64,000 bases of DNA, taken from contig JAVXUO010000371.1 of assembly GCA_033065855.1 (NCBI GenBank), positions 1 through 64,000 of the forward strand, written 5' to 3'. Within the stretch, counting starts at the first letter, position 1. Every line of letters begins with the position of its first letter. Below the pieces are notes generated by a model. The model was not told where the DNA came from. It ran no database searches and worked only from the letters and a program-made list of their open reading frames with translations. This document shows positions 10,277 to 21,403 of the stretch, piece by piece. Origin of the DNA: Escallonia rubra. Its lineage: Eukaryota > Streptophyta > Magnoliopsida > Escalloniales > Escalloniaceae. Position numbers and translations under genes: made by a program.

Positions 10277-13200
10277 CTAAGCTTCTTCCACGCTCTTTCT
10301 CATGAGGGATATAACTTGGGCTGGCTCAGAGGCTCCAAACACTGAACTTCCTGCAACAATGCAGTTTGCTCCAGCGGAAGCTGCAACACCAATGGTTGAA
10401 GGCCCTAAACCGCCATCTACCTACAGAATATAGTCGAACATGTTTCAGAAAAGGAGAGATGTTCTTGGTCGATAGTGACTTCATCTCGTGTAGCACGGTT
10501 TGATTTAATAATTCACATGTAGTTAGACAATGAAACTGAACATTTTCACCTTTGCCATTAGCAGCTGACCCCAACTAGATTGAAGTAAATGATTAGCAAA
10601 AGCTCACCAATGCTTGTCACAAAAATAACGTTTAAGTTGCTAGTATGACTTCAGATCAACAATAACGGAGTTGAAGAGGGCACTTTAAGATCATATCCAA
10701 ATACGATCCATCTGCATATATTAAAGTTGAATGCCTCTATCACCACCATCATCATCTACGCTCTTGTCCCTTACTAGATGGGGTCGGCTACACTAATCCT
10801 TTTCCTCCATTAATTTCAGAGGACTTGTAATCATGAGATGTGACTATGGTCGTCAACCTCTATCCTCATATATAATTTCACAGCAACATGAGCTTTCTTT
10901 AGACTCTTCACAAAAGCAACAGGTTCCATGATTTCAGAATGCTTCTAAAAGGAATTAACTTAACAGGAACTAATAAAAAAAAAGTTAAATTAACAGGTAT
11001 TACTCCTCAGAAATAATTCCAGGTAAATAAGTAATAACAACATTGAGTCATGGACAAACACGCTATTAGAATTGCACTAACCTCAATATCAAGTGAGGGG
11101 TACTTCTCTCTCAGTGCGCGTACCTGAAAAACCAAATTGTTGGTTAGGAATTTATGGAGATACCAAGCATGGTAGTAAAGAAGTAGATCCAAATAAGAGC
11201 AGTAGATCCAAATAAGAGCATTTGATACACCTTTTCCATCATTTCTGGCATAAACTTTTGTCCACCAAATCCAGGCTCGACGGTCATAACAAGTACCATT
11301 TCCACTGGATTTTCACCATCGACCTACGGGGAAAAAGGAAACAAACGTATCATCTCAGAAGCATCTTCACAACTATGATAGAACTACTACAATTCAATCT
11401 TCCGATCGTACCTTTATTATAACCAAATTTTTCCATCCATTAGAGATAAAAGGTCAAATACTTGAATGACCATTATACTCAAGATTTAAGAACTCAAGTG
11501 ATGAGAAATATTAAGGATATTCAGAACCATTTCACTACTATAATAGCACTAGAAACAATATCCAGTTCATAATTTTTACTATAACCCAATTTCTGCATGT
11601 AAGGCATAAAAAGTCACAAACTCAAAAGACAACATTATACTCAAGATTTAAGAACGCAAGTGAAGAGTGTAGAAAAAACCAGTACCAGTGGATACACATC
11701 TTCAATTGGTGTTCCAGGCTTTAATGCCACACCAGGCCGCATGCCCTTTAACTTAATTCTCTGGACGAGTTCTTGCCAATTATCTGAAAGATGCACGAGG
11801 TTTGCCTTCATATATGAATTTAAGGCAGCTAAAGTGCTTGAAATCTATGGAAAAAAAGATCCAAGATTCAAGACAGCATCTTAGTTCACCTTTTGATGCC
11901 TCAACATGAAACGTAAAACCAGAAGCACCAGCTTTCCCAAATGGTTCGACATAATCCATAGGGTTTGTGACCATAAGGTGGCAATCCAAATACGCCCTGT
12001 GTGAGAAGAAAAATAATACTACTTTAAAGCAAAACAATCCAACAGGCGAGAGAACGCAATTAATATCCTGCAAGTACAGAGACAAAAAGAATGTACTACT
12101 TTGTGTGCTTTCTCAAACTCTCAATAACCGGAGCACCAATTGTAAGATTTGGGACAAAGTGCCTGCAGAAAATGAAGATGAATGTACAATAATCCTCAAC
12201 TAACAAAGCTTAATAGAGTACAACATACTGGTGTGTGGTCAAACAGGTGCAAGAAAATTAGGGTCTGAACAGATGGCCAACCTACCCATCCTGCAGATGA
12301 ACCAGCACAAGATCAGTGACTTCAGAAAAATAATTCGAAAAAGTCATAGATAAACAGAAAAATAGTTTATTGGCTACTAAGGGATGCAAAGGAAATTCAA
12401 GTTGCTATAGGGCTGCACCAGGAACCAGTGAACACACAATTAATCATCACCAGTAGCCAACTAGCTGAGGTCAGGGGAACTCAATGGTTGGCAAGACTAT
12501 TGGGTTCCTCATACTTTCAGCCACCCTAAATGAAAACCCTTTTTGGCCTGAGAGAGCTTAGGAAAAAATACTAAAGGAAGGAGAGAGAAAAGAAACGACA
12601 CAACAGGGAGGAAGAGTAACGGCCTTACAGCCAAAGGCCACCAGGCTCGACTCTTCAAAATACCATTAAAGAAGCTCTCCAAACAAACCCCTCACAAAGG
12701 GGGTTACAATATTTACATAGTCCTACTCGGATTCCCTAATTTGGTTAGAAGAGCCAGAAAAAAAAACCTAATACGAAGATGACTGAATAAACTAATAATT
12801 GTTGACAAGAATTGTAAGATTGTAATATAAGATTAGATTCGAAATGTTGATAAACTTCCTACATTTGAAGTTTGGAATTGTCAGATCATCAAATAATTAT
12901 CCACCTGAAATCACTAATGGGAGCTCACGAACTACCACTTCTTCTTATTTCAGCTTGTGCAAATTCTTTTTACACAGCTCCATCCGTCTAGTCTGAACTG
13001 GGACACATAGGGGTCGCCACAACGTGTACTTAGATTAAAATGCTGAGCATTTCTTCCGATGATGGTGAGTATGCTGCCCTATTAAGATGTTTCGACTGTT
13101 GAGTCTGCATAAGTGGCTTAGAACCCTTCTTTTTTTATAGGTGGCCTTGGATTTAAGCTGAAATCGGTTTGCGTCTGGGCAAATAGTCAGGTTACTCCCT

Positions 13201-14770
13201 GGGGAGTATATATTCACCGTAACAGTGGATATGGAGTAACGGATGGATGGGATTATTATAGAAAATGGTGTAACAGTTGGATGGACTGCCACAACCAATA
13301 GGGGATGCAATTTATTCCAACTATTCATCACAACATATCTATCGCGGTGATAATGAGATTTTTTTCCTCCACGGGGTCTGGGTAAGACAAAATGGATTCA
13401 ACACCCACCCCACCCCCCCGCCGCGATGCATGACAGCAGAACCAACTCTCCCCAAAACTTAAGCTGTCAGGAAAGATGCAATTAATCCTTTTCAAGGCCA
13501 AAACTTGTATCTTGTTTGAGATACAAAGCACTACCTCGCGGCCCACTTCCCACCTCTCAGATCAGCCCAGGGTCCTACCTCATCTGGCCTCCACCATCTG
13601 GGGCCCACTTACCAAATTGTGGCCTTCCCACCCCGCAGGGCTGATCCCTGCCCAGCAAGATTAATGATACTACATTAACCCCCCCCCCCCCCTCTTTGAT
13701 GAGGACAGCGCAACCAAATCTTCCAAAAGCTTAAGCTGTCAGGAAAGATGCAACCAAACCATTTCAAGACCAAAATTCTTATCTTGTTCAAGCTCCATAG
13801 GAAGTACCTCATGGGTCCACATCCCACCACGCAGATTAGCCCAGGGTCCTGTCTCGTGTAGCCTCCACCATCCTATTTTGTGGCCTTCCCACCTCGTGAA
13901 GCTGATCCTTGCCCAGCAAGATTAATGACACCACATTACCCTCTCTCTTTATCCCTCCCTCCTCCTCTCCCTCGTTCTCCACTTCTCCCTCCCACCACAA
14001 CCAATCTGTCTCCCTCTAACACACACACGCCCCAATCGAATTGGTTAGCTTCTTGAGTTTCTGCACCATTGATCTACTCTATCCCACTGTAACGAATCCC
14101 ACCTTAATTTCCACCTTAATTATACGTATTAGTTCCTACTTGATGGCTACCGGCGAACATTTTCACTTGATTCGTCACTCCGTTTTATATATCTAAGGCT
14201 GCTTTGTCATCATCGATGTTTGCTACTCTTTAAGCATGTACCTATCATTAGCACGGTTACTAATCAGTGCCTTACGGATGCATCACCTTCTGTTTCAGCA
14301 AAGCGAAACAAGAACTTGGTTGATTCACACACTACCAAAGAAAGCAATGATTTCCAAGACAAATTCTCTCAAAACAAAGGAACACGTAGTATCCTCCCTC
14401 GTTAACATGAACTTTTTATACTAACGCAAATCGATCAAAGATTTGGGAGCTTGAAGCTTTGCCTCACGGCCCTCATTGTTCTTTTTGCCTTGATCATTAT
14501 GTATTTGAAAGAAATGTTTCAAATTTCCAATACTGACATCAAAAAGCATAGCAAAGTTGACCAATTCTTTACCAAGAAACGAAAAGAAGAGAAATATCCT
14601 TACACAACAACAGTAGATTGAAAAAATAAAGGAAAACTGAAACAGGTAGGGGGTACCATGATGTCCATGTGGAGCCAATCGGCGCCGCAACGGATCATAC
14701 GTTCGGCCTCTGATGCCAGATTGGAGAAGTCCGACGACAACATCGACGGTGCTATCTTCGCGGCCACCAT
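10277..14770 (-). CDS. RPE: Ribulose-phosphate 3-epimerase, cytosolic isoform
   Basis: Interconverts ribulose 5-phosphate and xylulose 5-phosphate in the pentose phosphate pathway. Eight coding exons on the minus strand: 14657-14770, 12286-12290 (5 nt), 12100-12162, 11890-11996, 11686-11783, 11231-11323, 11082-11123 and 10277-10420. They give 221 aa, starting [15 protein letters not shown] and ending RKSVEEA, with every junction in phase. Metal-binding residues expected of the family are present: H34 and D36 (HMDIM), H67 (DCHLM) and D176 (VDGG). The TIM-barrel signature EPGFGGQ and the phosphate-binding GGLGPST and AGSSVFG segments are also seen. There is no transit peptide, so this is the cytosolic, not the plastid, isoform. 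The 5-nt microexon is required for D39-G40. Intron 1 is 2.4 kb. Confidence 0.95.
12286..12290 (-). other. RPE: 5-nt microexon of RPE
   Basis: On the minus strand the context reads ctgcag, GATGG, gtaggt, so five bases are flanked by a canonical acceptor and donor. Exon 1 ends with ATG for M38 followed by a GT donor. Exon 3 starts GCACTTTGTC after an AG. Joining them directly shifts the frame and loses the family-conserved MDGHFVPN motif. Adding GATGG restores Asp39-Gly40-His41 exactly. Confidence 0.88.
12291..14656 (-). other. Large intron 1 of RPE with an internal duplication
   Basis: A 2.4-kb intron. It holds two diverged direct copies of a segment of about 215 bases, starting near 13461 and 13733 (both AAGCTGTCAGGAAAGATGCAA and both running to GCCCAGCAAGATTAATGA), 272 bases apart, with a poly-C tract between them. 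The part around 12540-12720 resembles transposon-derived sequence but I could not assign it. Confidence 0.6.
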
Positions 14771-14955
14771 TTTTTGCGGCCAGCCGACAATTCGTTTTCC
14801 CCTTTCTTTCTTCAGGTGCTGCTGGCTGCTGAGATTCAACTATCAACTAACCTGATTGCCAATTTCGGACGCAGCATATTCTGACCTTTTTATATTACAG
14901 CATTCGGATGTCAAGAAAAAGGGTAATTCACAGAAGTGATTTCTTGTCATTGGGA

Positions 14956-14964
14956 TTAATTTTA
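14956..14964. repeat. Left 9-bp target site duplication of the Pack-MULE
   Basis: TTAATTTTA directly precedes the left terminal inverted repeat. An identical 9-mer follows the right one. Confidence 0.85.
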
Positions 14965-15090
14965 GGGAAAACCAGCTACTGACCCGATCTACTTTACACG
15001 TTGTGCGATTTTTCCCCCTCCACTTCAAAATTAACTACTAAACCTCCTTACACTTATGGAAATTGAGCACCTTAGATGAAAACCGTTAAA
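14965..15090 (+). repeat. Left terminal inverted repeat of the Pack-MULE
   Basis: It matches the reverse complement of 16174-16278. The best-conserved core is CTCCACTTCAAAATTAACTA followed by CTAAACC. This copy has about 27 extra bases near its outer end (around 14973-15000). Confidence 0.8.
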
Positions 15091-15204
15091 TTTAACAGCG
15101 CGTGGTCAACACATGCGTTGGCAAAATATTTTTTTTTGAAAATGACAATTTTACCCATTTCTTTTATCTCTTCTTCACTCCCCCTCCGCCCAGCAACTTT
15201 GCGC

Positions 15205-15574
15205 ACGCTTGAAGATTTCCTTGTTGCAGTCTGGCGATGAGCTTGCCGAGGCAGTAGGAGGGTATGGCGGCGAGGATAGAGACGGCAGCAGCGGTGACAT
15301 AGGGTCGGGGGAAGTCGAGATCGGTGCAGATTCCAGTGCTGACGGTCTCCCACAGGTCGGTGGTGAGGCGAGTGGAGCGGGTTAGGTCGAAGGCATGCTT
15401 CTTGGACACGGCGAAGGCGGGGGAGGCGACGATCTCCTCGACGGCAAATCTGGAGATGACGGAGATGTCATGCCCAGCGGCGAATTGCTTGAGAGCTTGG
15501 AGGAGCGCGTCGGACTAGTGGAACACGTCGTTAGAGCGGAGGTCGGCCTGGATCTGGGTGAACAGTATGTCCAT
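15205..15574 (-). pseudogene. TPLATE: TPLATE fragment (5' coding part), captured and decayed
   Basis: Minus-strand translation from the ATG at 15574 gives MDILFTQIQADLRSND, then FAVEEIVASPAF, AFDLTRSTRLTTDLWETV and TDLDFP-YVTAAAVSILAAIP. I recognise this as the N-terminus of TPLATE, the adaptor-like subunit of the plant endocytic TPLATE complex (normally over 1,100 aa). Only about the first 120 residues are present. A CAG-to-TAG type stop interrupts codon 20, and a small insertion near 15237-15240 shifts the frame just before DCNKEI. Homology ends at about 15205 inside the transposon. It cannot make a functional TPLATE. Identification is from memory of the family, not a database search. Confidence 0.85.
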
Positions 15575-16173
15575 TTACCCAAAAAATGTCGAACGCTTCA
15601 AATGCGATATAAGTCGACGACTACAAACGGTGGTAGAGTGTTTTGAAGGTGGTGGGCGGTGGGTGGACTTCACCGGCGATGTCGTCGGCTGTAGCCTTGA
15701 TGTGGTGGTGGTCTACGACAGCAACGGGTGGTGTCACCGGCGACAGAACAGTGGTGGCAAGAGGAAAGAGGGCAGGCAGTGGTGGGTCTCAGCACCTTGG
15801 CGGGGCCTTGGAAGGGTAGTCTTGGTGGTGTCGCCGGCGACGGGGATTGGCTGATCTGTGGTAGAGTTGGGTCACCGGTGTGGAGATTGTTTGAGGCGGC
15901 GATTGCTGATCTTGCCGGAGGTGATGTGGCTTGGCAGGGGTAGATAAATATGGTGGGGTTGATGGGTCGCCGGTGTGGAGGCTGGCCAACAATAGTGGTG
16001 GCCGGCGATGGGGAGCTTCTCAGTGTGTGCAGGCCTGACGAATGAGAGGAGAGAATGTTTGACGGGGAGAGTGAAAAAGTAGGGAAAAAAAGAATTATAA
16101 ACAGTGGGCACAACAACGTAATTTTAGTCGCTAGGGTAATAAAATAAGGGTATTTTGGTCATTTCATGTTATT

Positions 16174-16278
16174 TATAACGGATCCGTCTAAAGTGCTCGA
16201 TTTCCGTAAGTGTAAGGGGGTTTAGTAGTTAATTTTGAAGTGGAGGGGGGGAAAGCGCACACTGTATATAGTTTCCCC
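16174..16278 (-). repeat. Right terminal inverted repeat of the Pack-MULE
   Basis: Reverse complement of the left repeat with several substitutions. The element ends GTTTCCCC. Confidence 0.8.
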
Positions 16279-16287
16279 TTAATTTTA
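16279..16287. repeat. Right 9-bp target site duplication of the Pack-MULE
   Basis: TTAATTTTA, identical to 14956-14964. Confidence 0.85.
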
Positions 16288-19200
16288 ACAGAAATTACAA
16301 GTTTGACTTGTTCCCCTATGGTTCTATGTCTAAACTTTCATTTCTTGGTTGGTCCCTAAGTTCTTAAATATAAACACTCCGTTAATTTTAGAGGGGCAAA
16401 ACTAGACTACCAATGTTGTTTAGAAATTAACTCCTAAATTTCTTGTTGTATTTGAGGATGGTGTATTTGTTGGTGGTGTATTGACAAAGGGGTCGGTGGT
16501 CGGTGGCTTTACGGATGCCAATGTATAAGATAAATTTTTGCTACTGCCTTAGTTATGGCAAGATAGCTCCAACATATTTAACGACGTCAAATACAGTTAA
16601 CAACATTTATGTTAGCACTTTTAACGATAATTCTTAATAATAATTTATTTTAATTTTATTAAATAAAAAGTTATCATAAAATATTTAACGATTATTAATT
16701 ATCGCTATACAGAAAATTGTAACTAACTTCTTATAACTCGAGTAACAAAAATTTGTAATCAACAATTAACCTTCTCGTTCAACCAAGAAAGTAATGAAAA
16801 GCATGTTACGAAAAGGCGGGCGAAAACAATGATTTCCATAGTTTTACCCAATTGGCCAATTTCCCCACCTTACCTATAATCAACACCCAAAATTTTTATT
16901 AAATCACAATTATAATTATATATTTGACTCAATCTCATACCAAGAAAAAGTAAGCGAACAGTGAAGCCTAAAGCTACCAACTCGATGGGCCTTGATTAAG
17001 CGGTATGGGCCCCGTAAAGTATGGGCCGTGGGGGATTCTACCAAACTAAGTCCATCATTTACAGCGTAGTATAGTGACCAATTCCGCGTCTTTATCATCA
17101 TCCAATTGTCGCCAAATGATTGTCCCTCTTGTCATCCACGTCTCATTTTTTCGCTACAACGGTATTTGTACAAAGAACTTCAAAATATGACGAAGTTTAG
17201 AATTCTTTCATTTTAAAATTTGAAAGGTTTAATATTTGACAACTTTTAAAAATGGGTATTGCGTAGCTAAAACTAACTGTGAAATGAATAAATAAAAACT
17301 AAATTGTGGGAAGAAAATTAAAAAAAAAACTAAATAGCTGGGACTAGAAAAAGAAGGAGAGAGAGTGATGAATGGTTGAAAAAGCAAAAGAAATGTAACA
17401 TAGCAGTAAACTTGAATTGTAAAAGTCGATTCATGTAGAATTGACGAAAAACTGGTGCGGTTGTTTAGGCCGGGAAGTTTGAGTCCCGAATCCCTCTTTT
17501 CCATTCCTTATAGAATTTTACATATTTAATTTTGCACTTATTAAATAGTAAATTTTACTTAAACTTTTAACTAAAATAAAATTTATAATTAAATTACCTC
17601 GTCCAAACACATTTCATTTGTGCCTCTTTTTTTAAGGACAGAGAACAAAGAATTGGTCCAACGAGCAAGGATCACGACTGTTTGAGGGATGCATGTTAGT
17701 GGGACGTCATCTTTTAATGGTTGCAAACTTGCCACGTTTATCCAAAAATCCTTGATTTTCATTTCTCTAGGGTCATGTTGTCAAATGGAGATGAAATTGA
17801 GATTCACAATTGCGTTTCGTTTCCAAGTCTCTGATTATCAGAATTAGCTAGAATTGGTAAAGGAGTATAATTTTGTTCTTCAGACGTAATTGTACTGAGC
17901 TTGAAAGGGAAATTATGAACCAACGTATTACAATGTTGGACTCATAAGCTTGTTGATGTTAACACCTAACATTATGGTCATGGTTTCAAAATCTCATCAT
18001 CATAGTATGTGCGAAATTCTGGTCACTAGTAGACCGAGTTCTGGTGGTCTAGCAACTGATTGGAGGTGTCAGATGATCGCTTGGTGGTAGTCCAATGATA
18101 GTTCGATTGCCATCGATGGCGGTTAAATGTTACCGTGAACCTGAAAATTTAATTATAGTTTAACTTATAAAAGTATATACCACGTAAATGGACTTGGGTT
18201 TTCATTTTTCATGGTCCTACCGAACACCACTGTTAGATTCTATATCCATAGCCAATTCTAAGACCAATCATGTCGTTTCTAAACTATTAGACTCTTATCT
18301 CTACTTTCGCAAGAAGAAAAAGAAAACCACAACGAGTGGCGCGTGGTAAAAGAGGTTTATTCTAATTCTTTGACTTTTTTATCAAAATCTCGAGGTCAGC
18401 ACCGAGGGTATATATTTATCTGACCAATGTGGAGGATGTCACCTTAATATCGCGCACAAGGGTCTTGGACCCCGTTTATCGCAACTTATTTTGATAATAA
18501 CTTAAGAAAAAACTTAAAATTGTGCTTGTAAGTAGCCTTTTGAATTATAAGCTATAAGTCGTGTACAATCCTCTCAATCTATAGTCTATAAGTTTTTTCA
18601 AGAGGTGCTATTCCAACTTATGCAATTTAAATCCATAATACCCCTTATTCATCACAATTTGCCACGTTACGTGTTGATACTTTCCAATTTTACTTCGTTT
18701 TCTCAGCTTTATTTTTCTTTTCTGTTTTTCGACTTGAGATCTAGATGATTCAAGATGCGTTCAACTCGAAGTTGAGATGCATAAATAATATATTGGGTTT
18801 TTAGGTCACCAAAATCTGCTAATAAAGTAATTACATATACATTTCAGTAAGCAAAACTCCATAGATAGTTTTTGTCATTGTAAATTTAAGAAATCTGATC
18901 GTATAAGTCGTAACAAGTGTTACATACTAATTTAAGAATCAATCTATTTGTACTTATTTATCTAATAAACTCCTTATAAATAAAGTAACAACTACAACAA
19001 ACGGGGTCAAATAGAAAAAAGTAAAAGCTATCTGATAATCTCAGTTGATATTAAATTTGAAACGAGAATACTTCTAACCGTCCAAATGAAAGAAAAAAAC
19101 TAAAATAGGGGGGATATGTGGGGTGTCGAGCTCGGCGCACCAAAAAAGAAACATCAAAATAATGATCTTGTATTTTTTTCAAACAAATGAGACATTGCAC

Positions 19201-20005
19201 GTAAGAAGACAACCATGATCACATGGAGACATGGATAGGTGGCCTTAGCTCATTAGTTACTTGGCTATATGCCTACAGCCAACCCGTTTATTCTCTTACC
19301 AGATTTGCAGCAAAATGAGAGGAAGTCCTGTAATGAAACAAGACGAAGCATATGGAGTCTGGTGATATACACTTTAAATATTTGTTGCACTTTAAATATT
19401 TGTTGCGGATATTTTTGTTCTCAGTGAGCTTCACACCTCTATCAATCAGCTTTTTAAACATCTAAAGGAAATTCCAAAACATCCGACAGTTGGGTCTTGG
19501 GGATTTGGTGGTGGTTGAGGTGGCGGGTTGTGGACTGACAGGGCAAAGCGACCATTTTCCGGTCGGTTTCCGGTGTCGGAGGTGGTTGGTAGATGGAGGC
19601 GATGGACAAGTGTCAGCTTCAGGCACTGCAAGTGACGCGTCACCATGCGCGTGGGTGCTGGCTGCCTTGGTGTCGAGGCACATGGCTGGTATTCAGACCA
19701 GGTAGCTGGCTACAGTTGACTTTTTATTTAGTTTTCTGCGTGTGTAGTTATCTGTTTGGCTTTTCAATGAGTAGTTTTTGATTGGCAGAACTAAAAAATT
19801 TAAATAAGGAGAGCACCTAATTGGCGCTAGAAATTCATAAGCTTAAATGTAGTCATAACGTACAAAACCAACAAATGACGTAATTAGACTACGCATATGT
19901 CTAATAGGCCTCATATGTTTTTTTATTGGTAATTATTTCACACACCCGCTCCCACCCTGTCTCCACGGGTAAATCCACAAATTAGACACAAATTCTTTTG
20001 TCAAC
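16288..20005. other. Intergenic region, no recognised gene
   Basis: 3.7 kb of AT-rich DNA. It contains a MITE-like stretch at about 16612-16716, a GC-richer patch at about 19480-19700 with accidental overlapping frames, and no motif-bearing ORF. Confidence 0.6.
16612..16716. repeat. MITE-like segment related to 2063-2200
   Basis: Contains AACGATAATTCTTAATAA and, 60-80 bases on, AACGATTATTAATTATCGC, separated by an AT-rich spacer with AAAAAGTTATC. This resembles the 2063-2200 hairpin but is more decayed. Confidence 0.35.
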
Positions 20006-21403
20006 ATATACCTTATGAATAATAAATACCACTAAATAGTCTGAGCTTTGTGTCCACCTTTTGTCAAACACATGGGGTGCAAGTATACACAAGCACGGCA
20101 AACGTTGAATACACAGTACACCGGAGATGGTGAGAGGAAAATTCTTCATATTAGGCAGTTAATAGTTTCACTGGTGACGAGGTACTAACAGCAAAATGTA
20201 AGATATTTACAAAGGTAGAGCCACTGAACATGTCCAAGTATAAACACATCAATGATCGATGGATAAGCAACAATAAAGTGGTAGTAAAATGACTTCCCAA
20301 TGCAGGAAAGAACAAAGAAAAGAGTAGTTATATAATGAAGTTATACCTTTCAATATGTCAAAGCAGGTTTCGGCCTAACATACAAACTTCTTTTTTCCGT
20401 TCTAAAATCTTAAGGCATGAACATGCTTGACGTATTGCCACACGAGAACAGCAATTGGAGTGAACGCCATTTGCCTCGAATGCGATGTAACAAAGCACAC
20501 TATCTTCGGCCTTACAATTTTAAAAATTCTTATTCTGAAATTAAAAGTTTTCAAATTCTCAATCTGTAAAATCTGAAATTCAAAGTTTCCAATTCCACAA
20601 TTCTATAGTGAAACAAAAAATACTGAGGAAGGGTTAAAGAAATTCAACTATTTAAGAAACACGGATTTTACCTTACTTTGGCCCTCGGGTGTTGAGAAAG
20701 TAGGGTTGAATGCACGAACGTAAATTAAAAAAAGCCATAAGTCAGTCTAAATTTGACAAGACAAGGAGAGGACGATAACCATTAATTAGAGAGAGACTTA
20801 CCGTGAAAACCGCTGCCAGCCGCTGAAGGCGGGAGAGGAGAACTCATGTGAGGTGTACGGTATAGCGGTAGTTGTCTTTTTGCCTATAGTATGTGCATTG
20901 TGCTGAATGTGAACTTTATTCGTTTGGACTTTGTTGTATTTTGTTTATTTGTGTATTATTAGCCTTTAAAATAATCAAAATAACATTTCTTTTAACTGCC
21001 CTTGTGAATGTTAGATACTTTAACACATAAATTGATTGCAAGGAAAGGAAATCTCCTTTAAGCAATTTTAAAAATTTGAGATGAATACTTTTGTCGTTGC
21101 AATAAAAATACACCTATAAATAAAAAAAAGTTGGAGCAGCAAGTGGCCACGGGCTCACCGGTGCCAATGGCTGGCTATGCCTCTCCATTGAAGTGTTCTG
21201 GTTGTTATATTGTTCCTTTTAGTACCAAAAAAAGGAAAAATGAAAGTACTTGTAGAAATCCAGTGCTCCTCAAATGGTTCTGCGGGTCAACAGGAGGAGG
21301 AATTATACTAGCTCAAAGTAATAAAGCGCAAGACCAACAGCAAGGAACATGACAAAGAAAAAAGGAAAAAGAGAAAAAAGAAAAAAAAAACTTAATAAAG
21401 GAA
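20006..21403. repeat. Tandem duplication, copy 1 (about 1398 bp)
   Basis: First copy of a direct head-to-tail duplication; copy 2 follows at once at 21404. The copies align end to end at an estimated mid-to-high 90s percent identity by eye. The hexamer ATATAC occurs at the start of copy 1, at the junction and just after copy 2, so the duplication may have formed at short homology. It has no TG...CA ends, primer site or internal retroelement gene. It carries a minus-strand mini-ORF listed separately and two plus-strand frames that I do not recognise. Confidence 0.88.
20802..20847 (-). other. Possible first coding exon in duplication copy 1 (MSSPLPPSAAGSGFH)
   Basis: The minus strand reads ATG, 15 codons (MSSPLPPSAAGSGFH) plus one base, then a strong GTAAGT donor. 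No downstream exon gives a continued frame that I can support, and I do not recognise the peptide. It could be a remnant first exon or chance. Confidence 0.25.

Larger units (their letters stand above)
14965..16278. mobile_element. Pack-MULE (non-autonomous Mutator-like element) carrying a TPLATE fragment
   Basis: A 1314-bp element. It has long terminal inverted repeats (about 14965-15090 and 16174-16278, ends GGGAAAAC and GGGGAAAC) and is bounded by a perfect 9-bp direct duplication, TTAATTTTA. Long TIRs with a 9-bp duplication are the hallmark of Mutator-like transposons. There is no transposase frame. Inside lie a host gene fragment (TPLATE, minus strand) and a GC-rich block (about 15600-16060) that is compositionally unlike the AT-rich surroundings and may be a second captured piece. 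The TIR similarity may extend inward past 15165 and 16140 in weaker form. The element sits just upstream of the RPE start, where its insertion could affect the promoter. Confidence 0.85.

Noticed and set aside
13035-13331. 98-aa minus-strand frame in RPE intron 1
   Set aside because: No domain resemblance and no conserved splice phase with the RPE exons. Probably chance.
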